Assembly: GCA_031082315.1 (NCBI GenBank)
Contig: JAVHLC010000004.1
Location: 1 to 64,000, forward strand
Direction: 5' to 3'
DNA from: Thermodesulfobacteriota bacterium
GTDB lineage: Bacteria > Desulfobacterota > QYQD01
DNA: 64,000 nt
Shown here one piece after another: positions 35,164-43,219 of this stretch (within the stretch, counting starts at the first letter, position 1; the number at the start of each line of letters is the position of its first letter). The notes beneath the pieces are model-generated. The model worked only from the letters and a program-made list of their open reading frames with translations. It was not told where the DNA came from and did not search any database. The translations under genes and the position numbers were made by a program.

Positions 35164-35362
35164 TTCATCCGAAAATCTAAAATTTCCGGATGGAGCAGTC
35201 AGCACTCAGCTATCAGCATGAAGCCGGTCCACCGTTCACTGTTGACCGTTTACCGAAAGAAAATGTCGGACAACGGTTAACGGATAACGGATAACAAACA
35301 TGCTGACGGCTGAAAGCTGATCGCTGTAAGCGTTCATCCGGAAACTGCCGTTTCCGGATGAA
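35164..35362. repeat. hairpin-flanked nested word-array repeat (copy 2), inside the fli operon
   Basis: TCCGGAAAC-type hairpins at both ends (about 35164-35193 and 35335-35360) enclose AGCT arms and ACCGTT arms sharing ~110 bp with 26040-26150. This copy has three 7-bp GGWTAAC units (35275-35295). It lies between fliO and fliP. Confidence 0.8.
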
Positions 35363-35368
35363 CACTGG

Positions 35369-35827
35369 TTAGCGAGACCTGAGAAAACGAAAAAGGTTTT
35401 TTTTATCGCCCTCATCTTTATCCTCTCTTGGGCCTCCTAAGGAGGGAAGGATCTGTGCCCTGTCCATCCTGGTCAGGAGACTTACGCTCCCTTCCGACAT
35501 ACCCAGCACTATTATTTCACCGCCCACTTCAATAACCGAAACGTACTTCTTCGGCGCGATACCCTTGGTCGCCAGTATTTTGATAAGATTGCCGCCGCAG
35601 GCCTTTTCCTGCAGGACCCTCAACTTTCGCGCGCCGTGCAGGGCCAGGAAAAACAGCCCCAAAACCATGGCCAGGGCAAAGATCATCTTGCATAGGACGC
35701 CGACCAGACCGGGCACATCAGCGCCACTTCCGGCGGCTGAGGCAGTGGAGCCTGCCGCCATGGAGGGCAAGGCCAAAACCAAAATCAAAATCATTAAGAT
35801 TTGCCTGTCTATCCGAAACATAAACAT
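35369..35827 (-). CDS. fliO: flagellar biosynthesis protein FliO
   Basis: 152 residues. N-terminal signal-like helix, a second membrane helix ('VLCKMIFALAMVLGLFFLALHGARKL'), then a cytoplasmic domain 'ILATKGIAPKKYVSVIEVGGEIIVLGMSEGSVSLLTRM', the FliO/MopB pattern. It helps FliP assemble. Gene order after fliN agrees. The start may be residue 1 or the Met two codons later. Confidence 0.92.
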   Translation of the reverse strand: MFMFRIDRQILMILILVLALPSMAAGSTASAAGSGADVPGLVGVLCKMIFALAMVLGLFFLALHGARKLRVLQEKACGGNLIKILATKGIAPKKYVSVIEVGGEIIVLGMSEGSVSLLTRMDRAQILPSLGGPREDKDEGDKKNLFRFLRSR

Positions 35828-35831
35828 CCCT

Positions 35832-36365
35832 TTACGCCAGGTTCCTAACCCGCTCTGTCGGGCTGATAATTTCCGTTAATCTGACCCCGAATTTATCGTC
35901 AACCACCACTACTTCTCCTTTGCCGAGCAGCCTTCCACTGACATACACCTCTACCGGTTCACCGGCCAGCTTATTTAATTCGATAATGGCGCCCTGGCCC
36001 ATCTGGAGAAGGTCATTAATAATCATGCGTGTCCGGCCCAACTCCACGCTTACTTCGAGCGGAATATCCAGGAGAAAATCCAGGCTGCGATCACCTCTCT
36101 GTCTGGATCTCTTACCGCTAAAATCATCAAAGTGGGGTGACTCAATATTAGTCGCCGGTTCTTCTTTAGATACGGGCGCAGTCTCTTCCGCTCCTGTTTC
36201 TATGGCCTGTTTTTTCCCGGCTTCTGCCGCCTTTGCCTCTGCAAATGCCGCATCCCAGTCCATGTCTGCCGGGGCGCTCCCGCTCTCCGCTTCGGCCTTA
36301 TGAGCTTCATCAAGTGCGGCATCCGGATCTTGAGAAGTTGCCTGTTTAATATCTTCTTCGCCCAT
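35832..36365 (-). CDS. fliN: flagellar motor switch protein FliN
   Basis: 177 residues. The C-terminal ~80 residues are the SpoA domain: 'DFLLDIPLEVSVELGRTRMIINDLLQMGQGAIIELNKLAGEPVEVYVSGRLLGKGEVVVVDDKFGVRL'. The N-terminal ~95 residues are an Ala/Glu-rich linker, making it longer than the ~137-residue enterobacterial FliN. It forms the C-ring with FliM and binds CheY. Start at 36365 because GGAGG lies 5 bases upstream; the longer frame to 36398 overlaps fliM and has no ribosome site. Confidence 0.96.
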   Translation of the reverse strand: MGEEDIKQATSQDPDAALDEAHKAEAESGSAPADMDWDAAFAEAKAAEAGKKQAIETGAEETAPVSKEEPATNIESPHFDDFSGKRSRQRGDRSLDFLLDIPLEVSVELGRTRMIINDLLQMGQGAIIELNKLAGEPVEVYVSGRLLGKGEVVVVDDKFGVRLTEIISPTERVRNLA

Positions 36366-36381
36366 TTTTACCTCCGTATTT

Positions 36382-37359
36382 TCAATCGGCAGAGACATCT
36401 TCTAATAGTTGAAAGGCCTTGTTGCCCTTACATATCCCGGCGTAGGCATTGAATTTTGGAACCCCTTCCACGTCAACCAATAGAGGTTCGCCCAGGTCTT
36501 TATTCAGGCGGATTATATCCCCCACGGTAAGCCTCGCCACATCGTTGGCGCTCATATTGGTTTTTCCCAGTTCAAGCCGTAATCCCACCTGGATTTTTCG
36601 TATCGAATCGCGCATCTGTTGAAACCAATAGGGATCAATCTCCTGCTGCTCTTTTTGAAAAGAAGCCATAAGCTTGGTCTTAATGGGTTCTATGTTGGCA
36701 AAAGGTATGCATATAGAGATCTGCCCGGAGAGCTCATCCATCTCAACCGTATGGCGGGAAATAAGCAACGGATCGTTAGGATGGACTATGCGCGCAAACT
36801 GGGGATTTATTTCACTGCGCACATATTGAATCTTCACCGGGTGGACCGGATGCCAGACCTTTTCCAGATCAGCAAAGGCCAGATGAACTACGCGGCTTAT
36901 TAATTTCTGTTCAATAGGCGTAAACTCCCGGCCTTCAACCTTGATGCGGCCCTTTCCCGAACCGCCGAGGAAACACTCCACCAAATGAAATACCAGCCGG
37001 GAATCAATAACGAATAAGGCATTGCCGCGCAGGGGCTCCATCTTGAAGATATGAAGACTGGTGGGCACAGGTAGATTTTTGGCGAAATCGCTAAACTTCA
37101 GCACCTCTAAAGGCTGGACAGACATATCGACTATACGTCTGAGCATAGTGGTCAGGGTAACACGAAAATTCCGGGCAAATTGATCATTCAGCGCGTCAAA
37201 CGTCGGCATTTTGGTCTTGATGACCCGGTTTTGACTTACAAAATCGTATAACTCATGCCCGGACGGGGCAGATACTTCCTCGGATTCCGTCTCAATTTCC
37301 CCGCCCGACATCCCCTTTAAAAGGGCATCAACCTCTTCCTGGCTTAAAACCTTACTCAT
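36382..37359 (-). CDS. fliM: flagellar motor switch protein FliM
   Basis: 325 residues. The N-terminal CheY-binding segment 'LSQEEVDALLKGM' comes first, then the CheC-like middle domain ('MLRRIVDMSVQPLEVLKFSDFAKNLPVPTSLHIFKMEPLRGNALFVID') and a C-terminal SpoA domain. It is a C-ring component controlling rotation direction. It lies 30 bases after fliL and 16 before fliN. Confidence 0.97.
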   Translation of the reverse strand: MSKVLSQEEVDALLKGMSGGEIETESEEVSAPSGHELYDFVSQNRVIKTKMPTFDALNDQFARNFRVTLTTMLRRIVDMSVQPLEVLKFSDFAKNLPVPTSLHIFKMEPLRGNALFVIDSRLVFHLVECFLGGSGKGRIKVEGREFTPIEQKLISRVVHLAFADLEKVWHPVHPVKIQYVRSEINPQFARIVHPNDPLLISRHTVEMDELSGQISICIPFANIEPIKTKLMASFQKEQQEIDPYWFQQMRDSIRKIQVGLRLELGKTNMSANDVARLTVGDIIRLNKDLGEPLLVDVEGVPKFNAYAGICKGNKAFQLLEDVSAD

Positions 37360-37389
37360 TTGTCTAGTAACCCTTTCTTCAGAAAATAT

Positions 37390-37929
37390 TTACTGAATAA
37401 CAAATTCGCTAAAATAAACCCCTTTAACCTTATTCTTTCCCAGATAATGGTTGGCGCGCATTATGATCTCATCGCGTAACTTGATCTTTCCTTCCAGGGT
37501 CATTACCTCTTCATACCTTTTGCTTGTAAGAAGCATAATGATAGTATCCCGCAATTGCGGGATATGCTTCTCGGCCTCAGCCTTAACTTTTTCATCTTCG
37601 CCTTCAAGCTCCAGGTCTATCTTCATCTTTAGATATCTCGTCCCCTCGCCGTCTATAAGAAGATTGACGATAAAGGGATCCAGAGGCAGAAATATTCCCA
37701 CCTTCTCCGCCCCTTCTGTCTTCTTTTCTTTAGCAACAGCGGCCTTTTTCTCCTGGTGTATAAATTTAGGCCCGATATACATGGTATAGGCAAGGTATCC
37801 GCCGGCAGAAAGGGCTAAGACAATGACAACGATAATAATCAGGGAAAACAGTTTTCCTTTCTTTGGTTTCTCTTCCCCGGCCTCCTCTATTTCCTCGGCT
37901 TCTTTTTTCTCCTTCTCCGCCATACTCAT
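37390..37929 (-). CDS. fliL: flagellar basal-body-associated protein FliL
   Basis: 179 residues. A short charged cytoplasmic N-terminus, one membrane helix ('LFSLIIIVVIVLALSAGGYLAYTMYIG'), and a periplasmic domain ending 'ANHYLGKNKVKGVYFSEFVIQ', the FliL signature. It stabilises stator units around the motor. First gene of the operon: AGGGAG lies just upstream of the ATG at 37929 and a sigma-54-type promoter ends about 33 bases upstream of it, which excludes the longer frame from 37956. Confidence 0.95.
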   Translation of the reverse strand: MSMAEKEKKEAEEIEEAGEEKPKKGKLFSLIIIVVIVLALSAGGYLAYTMYIGPKFIHQEKKAAVAKEKKTEGAEKVGIFLPLDPFIVNLLIDGEGTRYLKMKIDLELEGEDEKVKAEAEKHIPQLRDTIIMLLTSKRYEEVMTLEGKIKLRDEIIMRANHYLGKNKVKGVYFSEFVIQ

Positions 37930-37961
37930 GTCTCCCTGGATAAAAAATTTACCCATAAGTG

Positions 37962-37977
37962 AGCAAAGAATATGCCA
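37962..37977 (-). promoter_or_regulatory. sigma-54-type promoter of the flagellar operon
   Basis: On the minus strand the sequence reads TGGCATATTCTTTGCT, a close match to TGGCAC-N5-TTGCW with exactly ten bases between the GG (-24) and GC (-12). Predicted transcription start is about 37951, giving a ~22-base leader to the fliL start. Sigma-54 control of this class of flagellar genes is common in polarly flagellated bacteria. Confidence 0.75.
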
Positions 37978-38137
37978 GGCATACTATTCCGGCCTAACTT
38001 GCTGTTTTTAAAAGTACTTAAGATCACTAAGCAGGGATGGGCTTCTGAGATATTGGGACGTCAAAGTTATGTTAACCGTCAAGTCTTTGACAACTACACA
38101 TAAACTCGCCATTAAATCAATCTATTAGCATTGACGG

Positions 38138-38242
38138 CTTCGTAAAAAATAACAAATTACCGCAGAGGTCGCAGAGAACGCGGAGATAACATATTGAATA
38201 GTCTATATTTTCCACTCTGTGGACTCGGCGTGCTCTGCGGTG
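38138..38242. repeat. TCGTAAAAA / CGCAGAG element (copy 2)
   Basis: CTTCGTAAAAAATAAC, then ACCGCAGAGGTCGCAGAG, the shared spacer ATATTGAATAGT, and CTCTGCGGT at 38234-38242. Same order as 12905-13018. The rest of the gap 37978-38380 shows no gene. Confidence 0.75.
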
Positions 38243-38380
38243 AATCAGCATTGGCTCTACACAAAGAAATGCAAAAAATATTTATCGTGGTCTTTCTTTC
38301 AGCCGAAACGATAAATAAAGGGACAGTAAAAACAACAGACATATCTAAGGAATGGCATCTACAATCACAAGGAGGTGATT

Positions 38381-38599
38381 ATGGTGTTCATGGGCAAGAA
38401 AGAAAGGAGCTGCCCGTATTTTGTAGCAAAGGTCGTAGTTTGTACCCTGCTTCAATACGGGTGTGGCACCTTTGACTGCGGGCATACGCAGGCATCGGAC
38501 AAGCCTTTTCACTTAGTGGAGATCGAAGACGGCCAGTTTATTGCTATATGCGATGATTGTAATAAAGGTGAAAAGGCAAAAGAAACTATGTGCCACTAA
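38381..38599 (+). CDS. small cysteine-rich hypothetical protein
   Basis: 72 residues, not recognised. Cysteines and histidines are spaced like metal ligands: 'CPYFVAKVVVC', 'YGCGTFDCGH', 'ICDDC' and a terminal 'CH'. No signal peptide. A very strong ribosome site (AAGGAGGTGATT) immediately precedes the ATG, which is the best evidence that it is expressed. It stands alone between the flagellar operon and the Ehr operon and may bind zinc or an iron-sulfur cluster. Confidence 0.65.
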   Translation: MVFMGKKERSCPYFVAKVVVCTLLQYGCGTFDCGHTQASDKPFHLVEIEDGQFIAICDDCNKGEKAKETMCH

Positions 38600-38938
38600 T
38601 CCGGCAGAAGATTGATTCCGGCAGTAACCCCGGACATACGCGCATAATTTTATCCAATTTGCGAAAGCGGATAACTTTCCGCAAACCCCTCCTCCCGACA
38701 AACCCCTGCTAACCCGGCGCTCTTGCTGCGGATAAATATCCCACATAATCGCCCCGCTTGAGTTTTCTCCTGAACCGGCCAGGCCGCTGCCAATGCGCGG
38801 TGATAATCTCCACGGTCACATCCCCAACAGTAGAATTTGGTTGACATTTTTGCCTATATGTCTTTAATAGGGAACCTTTGTCCTTAGCTGTACAAACATG
38901 TCCAGACTGAGAGAGAAATAGCGGGAGTTCAATATACT
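38600..38938. other. 339-base gap without a confirmed gene
   Basis: Holds short inverted repeats (CGGATAACTTTCCG near 38668) and, on the minus strand, a 65-codon frame from 38847 ('MSTKFYCWGCDRGD...') that overlaps another protein-like frame ('TVEIITAHWQRPGRF'). One may be a decayed gene. Neither has a good ribosome site, so none is called. Confidence 0.4.
38841..38869 (+). promoter_or_regulatory. possible promoter of the Ehr operon
   Basis: TTGACA at 38841-38846, a perfect -35, with a weak TAATAG at 38864-38869 after 17 bases, 70 bases before the first gene of the operon. The weak -10 leaves it tentative. Confidence 0.3.
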
Positions 38939-39649
38939 ATGAACCTGATGGTTCGTGATGCAGCCCGGTTGTTGAAAGTCTCGGAAAAGACGATTTATCG
39001 CTGGATAACCCAGGGAAAACTGCCTGCATACTGTGTTAACGAGCAATATCGTTTTAACAGAGTCGAGCTGCTTGAGTGGGCTACGGCCCGCCACATAAAT
39101 GTCTCGCCTGAAATCTTCTCCGAGCCCGCAAGCGAATTACCTATGCCAAGCCTTGGAGCAGCCCTTCAGGCCGGGGGCATTCATTACCGTATTAGCGGAA
39201 AAAACCGGGAAGATGTACTTCTGGCTCTGGTTATGCATATGCACCTGCCGGAAGGCGTAGACCGGGATTTTCTATTCCGGGTCTTGTTGGCCCGGGAGGA
39301 GTTGGGATCTACCGGCATCGGGGACGGCATTGCCATCCCCCACTTGCGTAATCCCGTGATAATTCATGTAACTCATCCCATAGTCATGCTTTGTTTCCTG
39401 GAGACACCGGTTGACTTTGGCGCTTTGGATGGCAAACCCGTCCATACCGTCTTCACCGTGGCCAGCCCTACGGTCCGGGTACACCTGCACGTACTCTCTC
39501 GTCTTTCCTTTATCCTCCGAAACGATCAATTCCGGGAGCTGCTGGCTGCCCAAGGTTCGCGAGAGGAAATATTTACCTTTATCGCACAAATCGAGAGCGG
39601 CTTCGCAAAAAACACAACTGCTGAAAAGGCTCCAAACCAAACATCATGA
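38939..39649 (+). CDS. helix-turn-helix / PTS EIIA fusion protein
   Basis: 236 residues. Residues ~1-50 are an excisionase-type DNA-binding helix-turn-helix ('RDAARLLKVSEKTIYRWITQGKLPAY...YRFNRVELLEW'). Residues ~70-225 are a PTS EIIA (mannitol/nitrogen type) domain with the phosphorylatable His135 in 'GIGDGIAIPHLRNP'. It is likely a transcriptional regulator whose DNA binding responds to phosphorylation by a PTS-type chain. The stop overlaps the start of the first membrane subunit gene (ATGA at 39646-39649), so it is the leading gene of the Ehr operon. No PTS permease or EI/HPr gene is in this window. Confidence 0.9.
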   Translation: MNLMVRDAARLLKVSEKTIYRWITQGKLPAYCVNEQYRFNRVELLEWATARHINVSPEIFSEPASELPMPSLGAALQAGGIHYRISGKNREDVLLALVMHMHLPEGVDRDFLFRVLLAREELGSTGIGDGIAIPHLRNPVIIHVTHPIVMLCFLETPVDFGALDGKPVHTVFTVASPTVRVHLHVLSRLSFILRNDQFRELLAAQGSREEIFTFIAQIESGFAKNTTAEKAPNQTS

Positions 39650-41622
39650 ATGTGCTTTTGATGGCAATAGCCACCATGGTTCTCGGTGGACTGGCGGCGC
39701 TCGGTGCGCGCCGGCCCTGCCTGGCAACCAGACTGGGTTCCGGCGGCGTAATACTTGGAAGTTTGATCGGGCTGGTACCTGCGATCCGTGTGCTTGCGTC
39801 CGGATCCGCTGAAGCCGTCAGTTATACATGGAGTGTCCCTTACGGGTCCTTTGCTGTGGGCATCGATCCACTTTCGGCATTTTTTCTCCTTCCGGTTCTG
39901 GGAATTTCGGCGCTGGCGGCCCTGTACGGCACCGAGTACCTGACCCCTTATTACGGCAAGTATTCGGTCCGCGGGCACTGGTTTTTCTACAGCCTGCTCG
40001 TGGCCAGTATGAGCATGGTGCTCGTGGCGCGCAACGCGGTGCTCTTTCTCGTGGCCTGGGAGCTCATGTCCGTCGCCTCCTTTTTCCTCGTGACTTTTGA
40101 GCATCACAAAGAGAGCGTTCGAGACGCAGGGTGGACGTACCTCGTAGCCACGCACGTGGGTGCTGCATTTTTGCTGGCGTTCTTTGTCCTGCTTGGGAAC
40201 GAGGTGGGATCATTCGACTTCGACCGCATCTGTGCCTTTGGGGTACCAACATCGGCCGGAGTGCTTTTTCTCCTTTCCGTGGTCGGGTTCGGGGCCAAAG
40301 CCGGTTTTCTGCCTTTGCACGTATGGCTGCCGGAAGCCCATCCCGCAGCGCCGAGTCACGTCTCGGCCCTTATGTCCGGAGTTATGATCAAGACCGGTAT
40401 CTACGGAATCCTTCGGGCCCTGACCTTTCTGGGACCTCCCTCACCTTGGTGGGGATATTTGCTGGTGGCCATAGGGCTGACTTCAGGAATTATGGGGGTA
40501 CTCTTTGCCCTGGCGCAGCACGACCTGAAGCGCCTTCTGGCCTATCACAGCGTGGAGAACATCGGGATCATCGCCCTTGGATTAGGCGTGGGGGTCATCG
40601 GGGCGGGCATAGGGTCGCCCGCGCTGATCGTCTTGGGACTTTCCGGTGGTCTGCTCCACGTGCTGAACCACGCCATATTCAAGAGTCTTCTTTTCCTCGG
40701 AGCCGGCTCGGTTTTTCACGGTACGGGGACCAGGGAGATTGATCTTCTGGGTGGACTTCTGAAAAGGCTGCCATGGACCGGTGTGACCTTTCTTATCGGC
40801 GCGGCGGCGATCTGCGGCCTGCCGCCCCTGAATGGATTCGTAAGCGAATTTCTGATCTACCTGGGCGCCTTCCGGGGTGGAGCGGTGAATGATGCAGCCG
40901 TGGTCGGCACTCTGTCTGCCGTCATTGCCGGCCTGGCCCTGATCGGAGGACTGGCTGCGGCCTGCTTTGCCAAAGCCTTCGGCATTATCTTCCTCGGCGA
41001 GCCGCGGAGCGACCTGTCCCGGACCCACGAGGCGGGATGGGCCATGCGCCTTCCGATGGGCGTGCTGGCCGCCGGTTGCGTTCTGATCGGGCTTCTGGCG
41101 CCCTTGGCCCTCAGGCTCATGGCGCCCGTGGTGGCACAGCTTGCGCCGCTGGCACGAAACGTGGTGCGAGCGGAACTCATGACAGCTGCCCAGCCGCTCG
41201 CCGTGGTGGCGCGGGGAGCTTGCGGCCTGCTGGCCATGATTGGTGCGCTTGCACTGCTGCGGCGCCGGCTCCTGGCAAGGCGTACCATAGGGGAAGGCGT
41301 TACCTGGGATTGCGGGTATGCCCAGCCCTCGCCGCGCATGCAGTACACCGCGTCCTCCTTTGCTCAACCCCTGACGGATTTCTTCCGCATTTTTCTCTGG
41401 ACAGAACGCCGCATCTCGCGGCCTTCCGGTCTTTTCCCGCGGAGTGCGGCCCTCCATACGTTTACTCCGGATACTTACCGCGAGAAGCTGTACGCTCCCG
41501 TGTTTCGCGGCGTGGTATGGGGCCTTTCGAGACTGCGCTGGTTGCAGCACGGCCGCGTGCAATTGTACATGCTCTATATCGCCGTGGCCCTCATGGCGTT
41601 GATCGTATGGAAACTGGGGTGA
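39646..41622 (+). CDS. hydrogenase-4 subunit B-like antiporter-type membrane subunit
   Basis: 658 residues and about 16 membrane helices. It belongs to the proton-conducting subunit family (NuoL/MrpA/HyfB). Conserved elements include Glu in 'LVAWELMSVASFFLVTFE', Lys in 'FGAKAGFLPLHVWLPEAHPAAPSHVSALMSGVMIKTGIYGILR', and 'DLKRLLAYHSVENIGIIALG'. The length and the long C-terminal extension match HyfB/HycC. It is expected to translocate protons or sodium across the inner membrane. First structural gene of the operon, coupled to the EIIA gene upstream. GC-rich relative to the flagellar block. Confidence 0.92.
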   Translation: MNVLLMAIATMVLGGLAALGARRPCLATRLGSGGVILGSLIGLVPAIRVLASGSAEAVSYTWSVPYGSFAVGIDPLSAFFLLPVLGISALAALYGTEYLTPYYGKYSVRGHWFFYSLLVASMSMVLVARNAVLFLVAWELMSVASFFLVTFEHHKESVRDAGWTYLVATHVGAAFLLAFFVLLGNEVGSFDFDRICAFGVPTSAGVLFLLSVVGFGAKAGFLPLHVWLPEAHPAAPSHVSALMSGVMIKTGIYGILRALTFLGPPSPWWGYLLVAIGLTSGIMGVLFALAQHDLKRLLAYHSVENIGIIALGLGVGVIGAGIGSPALIVLGLSGGLLHVLNHAIFKSLLFLGAGSVFHGTGTREIDLLGGLLKRLPWTGVTFLIGAAAICGLPPLNGFVSEFLIYLGAFRGGAVNDAAVVGTLSAVIAGLALIGGLAAACFAKAFGIIFLGEPRSDLSRTHEAGWAMRLPMGVLAAGCVLIGLLAPLALRLMAPVVAQLAPLARNVVRAELMTAAQPLAVVARGACGLLAMIGALALLRRRLLARRTIGEGVTWDCGYAQPSPRMQYTASSFAQPLTDFFRIFLWTERRISRPSGLFPRSAALHTFTPDTYREKLYAPVFRGVVWGLSRLRWLQHGRVQLYMLYIAVALMALIVWKLG

Positions 41623-41627
41623 GTGCA

Positions 41628-42539
41628 ATGAACACTGCCGGATATGTCTCCTGGTTCCTGGCCCTTTTGCTGTCCCCCTTGCTCCTCGGCATCATAAACC
41701 GGACCAAGGCGTTCTTTGCCGGACGCCGGGGGGCGCCCCTCGTGCAGGCCTATTTTGATTGCTGGAAGCTCCTGCAGAAAGGTGCGGTCTACAGCCGCAC
41801 AACCACATGGGTCTTTGTGAGCGGCCCCGTGGTCGGACTGGCAGCGGTATCGGCGGCAGCGGCCCTGGTTCCTCTGGGCAGTATAGGTGCGCCCGTCTCC
41901 TTTGCCGGTGATCTGATATTGTTCGCGTATCTGCTGGGGTTAATGCGTTTTTTTACAGTGGTTGCGGCCCTCGACACCGGTTCCAGCTTCGAGGGCATGG
42001 GTGCCAGCCGCGAGGTGTGGTTTTCCGCTCTGGCGGAACCGGCCCTCTTGCTGGGACTGGCAGTGCTGGCGCGGGAAACAAAGAGCCTTTCCCTCTCGGG
42101 CATGATCTTCGCCCTGACGGGCGAGGTCTGGACGCGGTCCGGCATCATCCTGCTGCTCCTGGCGGTAGCCCTGTTTATTGTCCTCCTGGCGGAAAACGCC
42201 CGTATCCCGGTGGATGACCCGAACACGCACCTGGAACTGACGATGATCCACGAGGTCATGGTCCTTGACCACAGCGGCCCGGATTTCGGTTTCATTCTCT
42301 ACGGAGCGGCCCTCAAGCTCTGGGTGCTGAGTGCCATTCTGGTAGGGTTGGTGGTGCCGGTCCGGACGGGCAATCCCTGGCTTGACGGGGCGGCCGTCCT
42401 TGTCGGGATTATGGCGGTCGCGGTGCTGGTAGGGATTGTGGAATCGTGTATGGCGCGCCTGCGCCTGGTGCGCGTGCCGCAGCTCCTGGTGGGGGCGGGC
42501 GCATTCTCCACCCTGGCTCTGATTCTGGCTCTGAGGTAA
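41628..42539 (+). CDS. hydrogenase-4 subunit C-like (NuoH-like) membrane subunit
   Basis: 303 residues, about eight helices. NuoH/HyfC family: 'GIINRTKAFFAGRRGAPLVQAYFDCWKLLQKGAVYS' at the N-terminus and the acidic loop 'LLAENARIPVDDPNTHLELTMIHEVMVLDHSGPD', the signature of HyfC. It links the peripheral arm to the antiporter-like subunits. The start at 41628 is the first Met of the conserved N-terminus, 5 bases after the upstream stop. Confidence 0.93.
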   Translation: MNTAGYVSWFLALLLSPLLLGIINRTKAFFAGRRGAPLVQAYFDCWKLLQKGAVYSRTTTWVFVSGPVVGLAAVSAAAALVPLGSIGAPVSFAGDLILFAYLLGLMRFFTVVAALDTGSSFEGMGASREVWFSALAEPALLLGLAVLARETKSLSLSGMIFALTGEVWTRSGIILLLLAVALFIVLLAENARIPVDDPNTHLELTMIHEVMVLDHSGPDFGFILYGAALKLWVLSAILVGLVVPVRTGNPWLDGAAVLVGIMAVAVLVGIVESCMARLRLVRVPQLLVGAGAFSTLALILALR

Positions 42540-42541
42540 AG

Positions 42542-43219
42542 ATGAATACCTGGTTTGACACCATTACCCTGCTTTTGATCCTGAGCAACCTGGCGCTGCT
42601 TGGATCGAGCCAGCTCGGTTTTTGTATCCGGGTTGTGGCGGTCCAGGGAATAGCCCTGGGCCTTCTGCCCATTCTGTTCGGTTCTGCGGAATGGAGCGTT
42701 CATGCCATAGTGCTCGCCGCAAGCGCTCTGGTTCTTAAGGGTGTGGTCTTTCCGTGGCTGCTCTTTAAGGCATTGAGGGCCGCGGACGTCCGGCGCGAGA
42801 CCGAGCCCTTTGTGGGGTATGTATTGTCCCTCATCTTCGGGGTCGTGGCCCTCGCCGTCGTCCTCTGCATGAGATCGCGTCTGGCGCTGCCTGTTTCAGC
42901 GGATTTGCGGCTAATGGTGGCCATCGCCTTTTTCACCATCCTTGTGGGATTCTTCCTTATCGTGACCCGCAAGAAAGCGCTCACCCAAGTCCTGGGTTAT
43001 CTGGTGCTGGAGAACGGCATCTACGCTTTCGGGACCACCATATCGTCCGAACAGCCGTGGCTGGTGGAAATGGGTGTCCTGCTCGACGTCTTCGTAGCCG
43101 TCTTCATTATGGGAATCATGATCTTCCACATAAGCCGCGAGTTCGACCACATCGATACCCACAGGCTCGCTCGTCTCAGCGACTGGAACCAGGGCGAAAC
43201 TGAGGAATCCAACCCATGA
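42542..43219 (+). CDS. hydrogenase-4 subunit E-like membrane subunit
   Basis: 225 residues with about seven helices. HyfE family, which combines a NuoK-like part with an N-terminal extension: 'FLIVTRKKALTQVLGYLVLENGIYAFG', then 'EMGVLLDVFVAVFIMGIMIFHIS'. It starts two bases after the hyfC-like stop and its own stop overlaps the next start (ATGA), so the genes are translationally coupled. Confidence 0.92.
   Translation: MNTWFDTITLLLILSNLALLGSSQLGFCIRVVAVQGIALGLLPILFGSAEWSVHAIVLAASALVLKGVVFPWLLFKALRAADVRRETEPFVGYVLSLIFGVVALAVVLCMRSRLALPVSADLRLMVAIAFFTILVGFFLIVTRKKALTQVLGYLVLENGIYAFGTTISSEQPWLVEMGVLLDVFVAVFIMGIMIFHISREFDHIDTHRLARLSDWNQGETEESNP

Noticed and set aside
38650-38847. 65-codon minus-strand frame with a CWGCD motif
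   Set aside because: Weak ribosome site, and a competing protein-like frame overlaps it; at most a decayed gene.
38838-38853. sigma-54-like TGG...TTTGC upstream of the Ehr operon
   Set aside because: The GG and GC are separated by 11 bases, not the required 10.
41789-42295. long minus-strand frames across the Ehr operon
   Set aside because: Low-complexity Arg/Pro/Ala shadows caused by high GC third positions of the real plus-strand genes.
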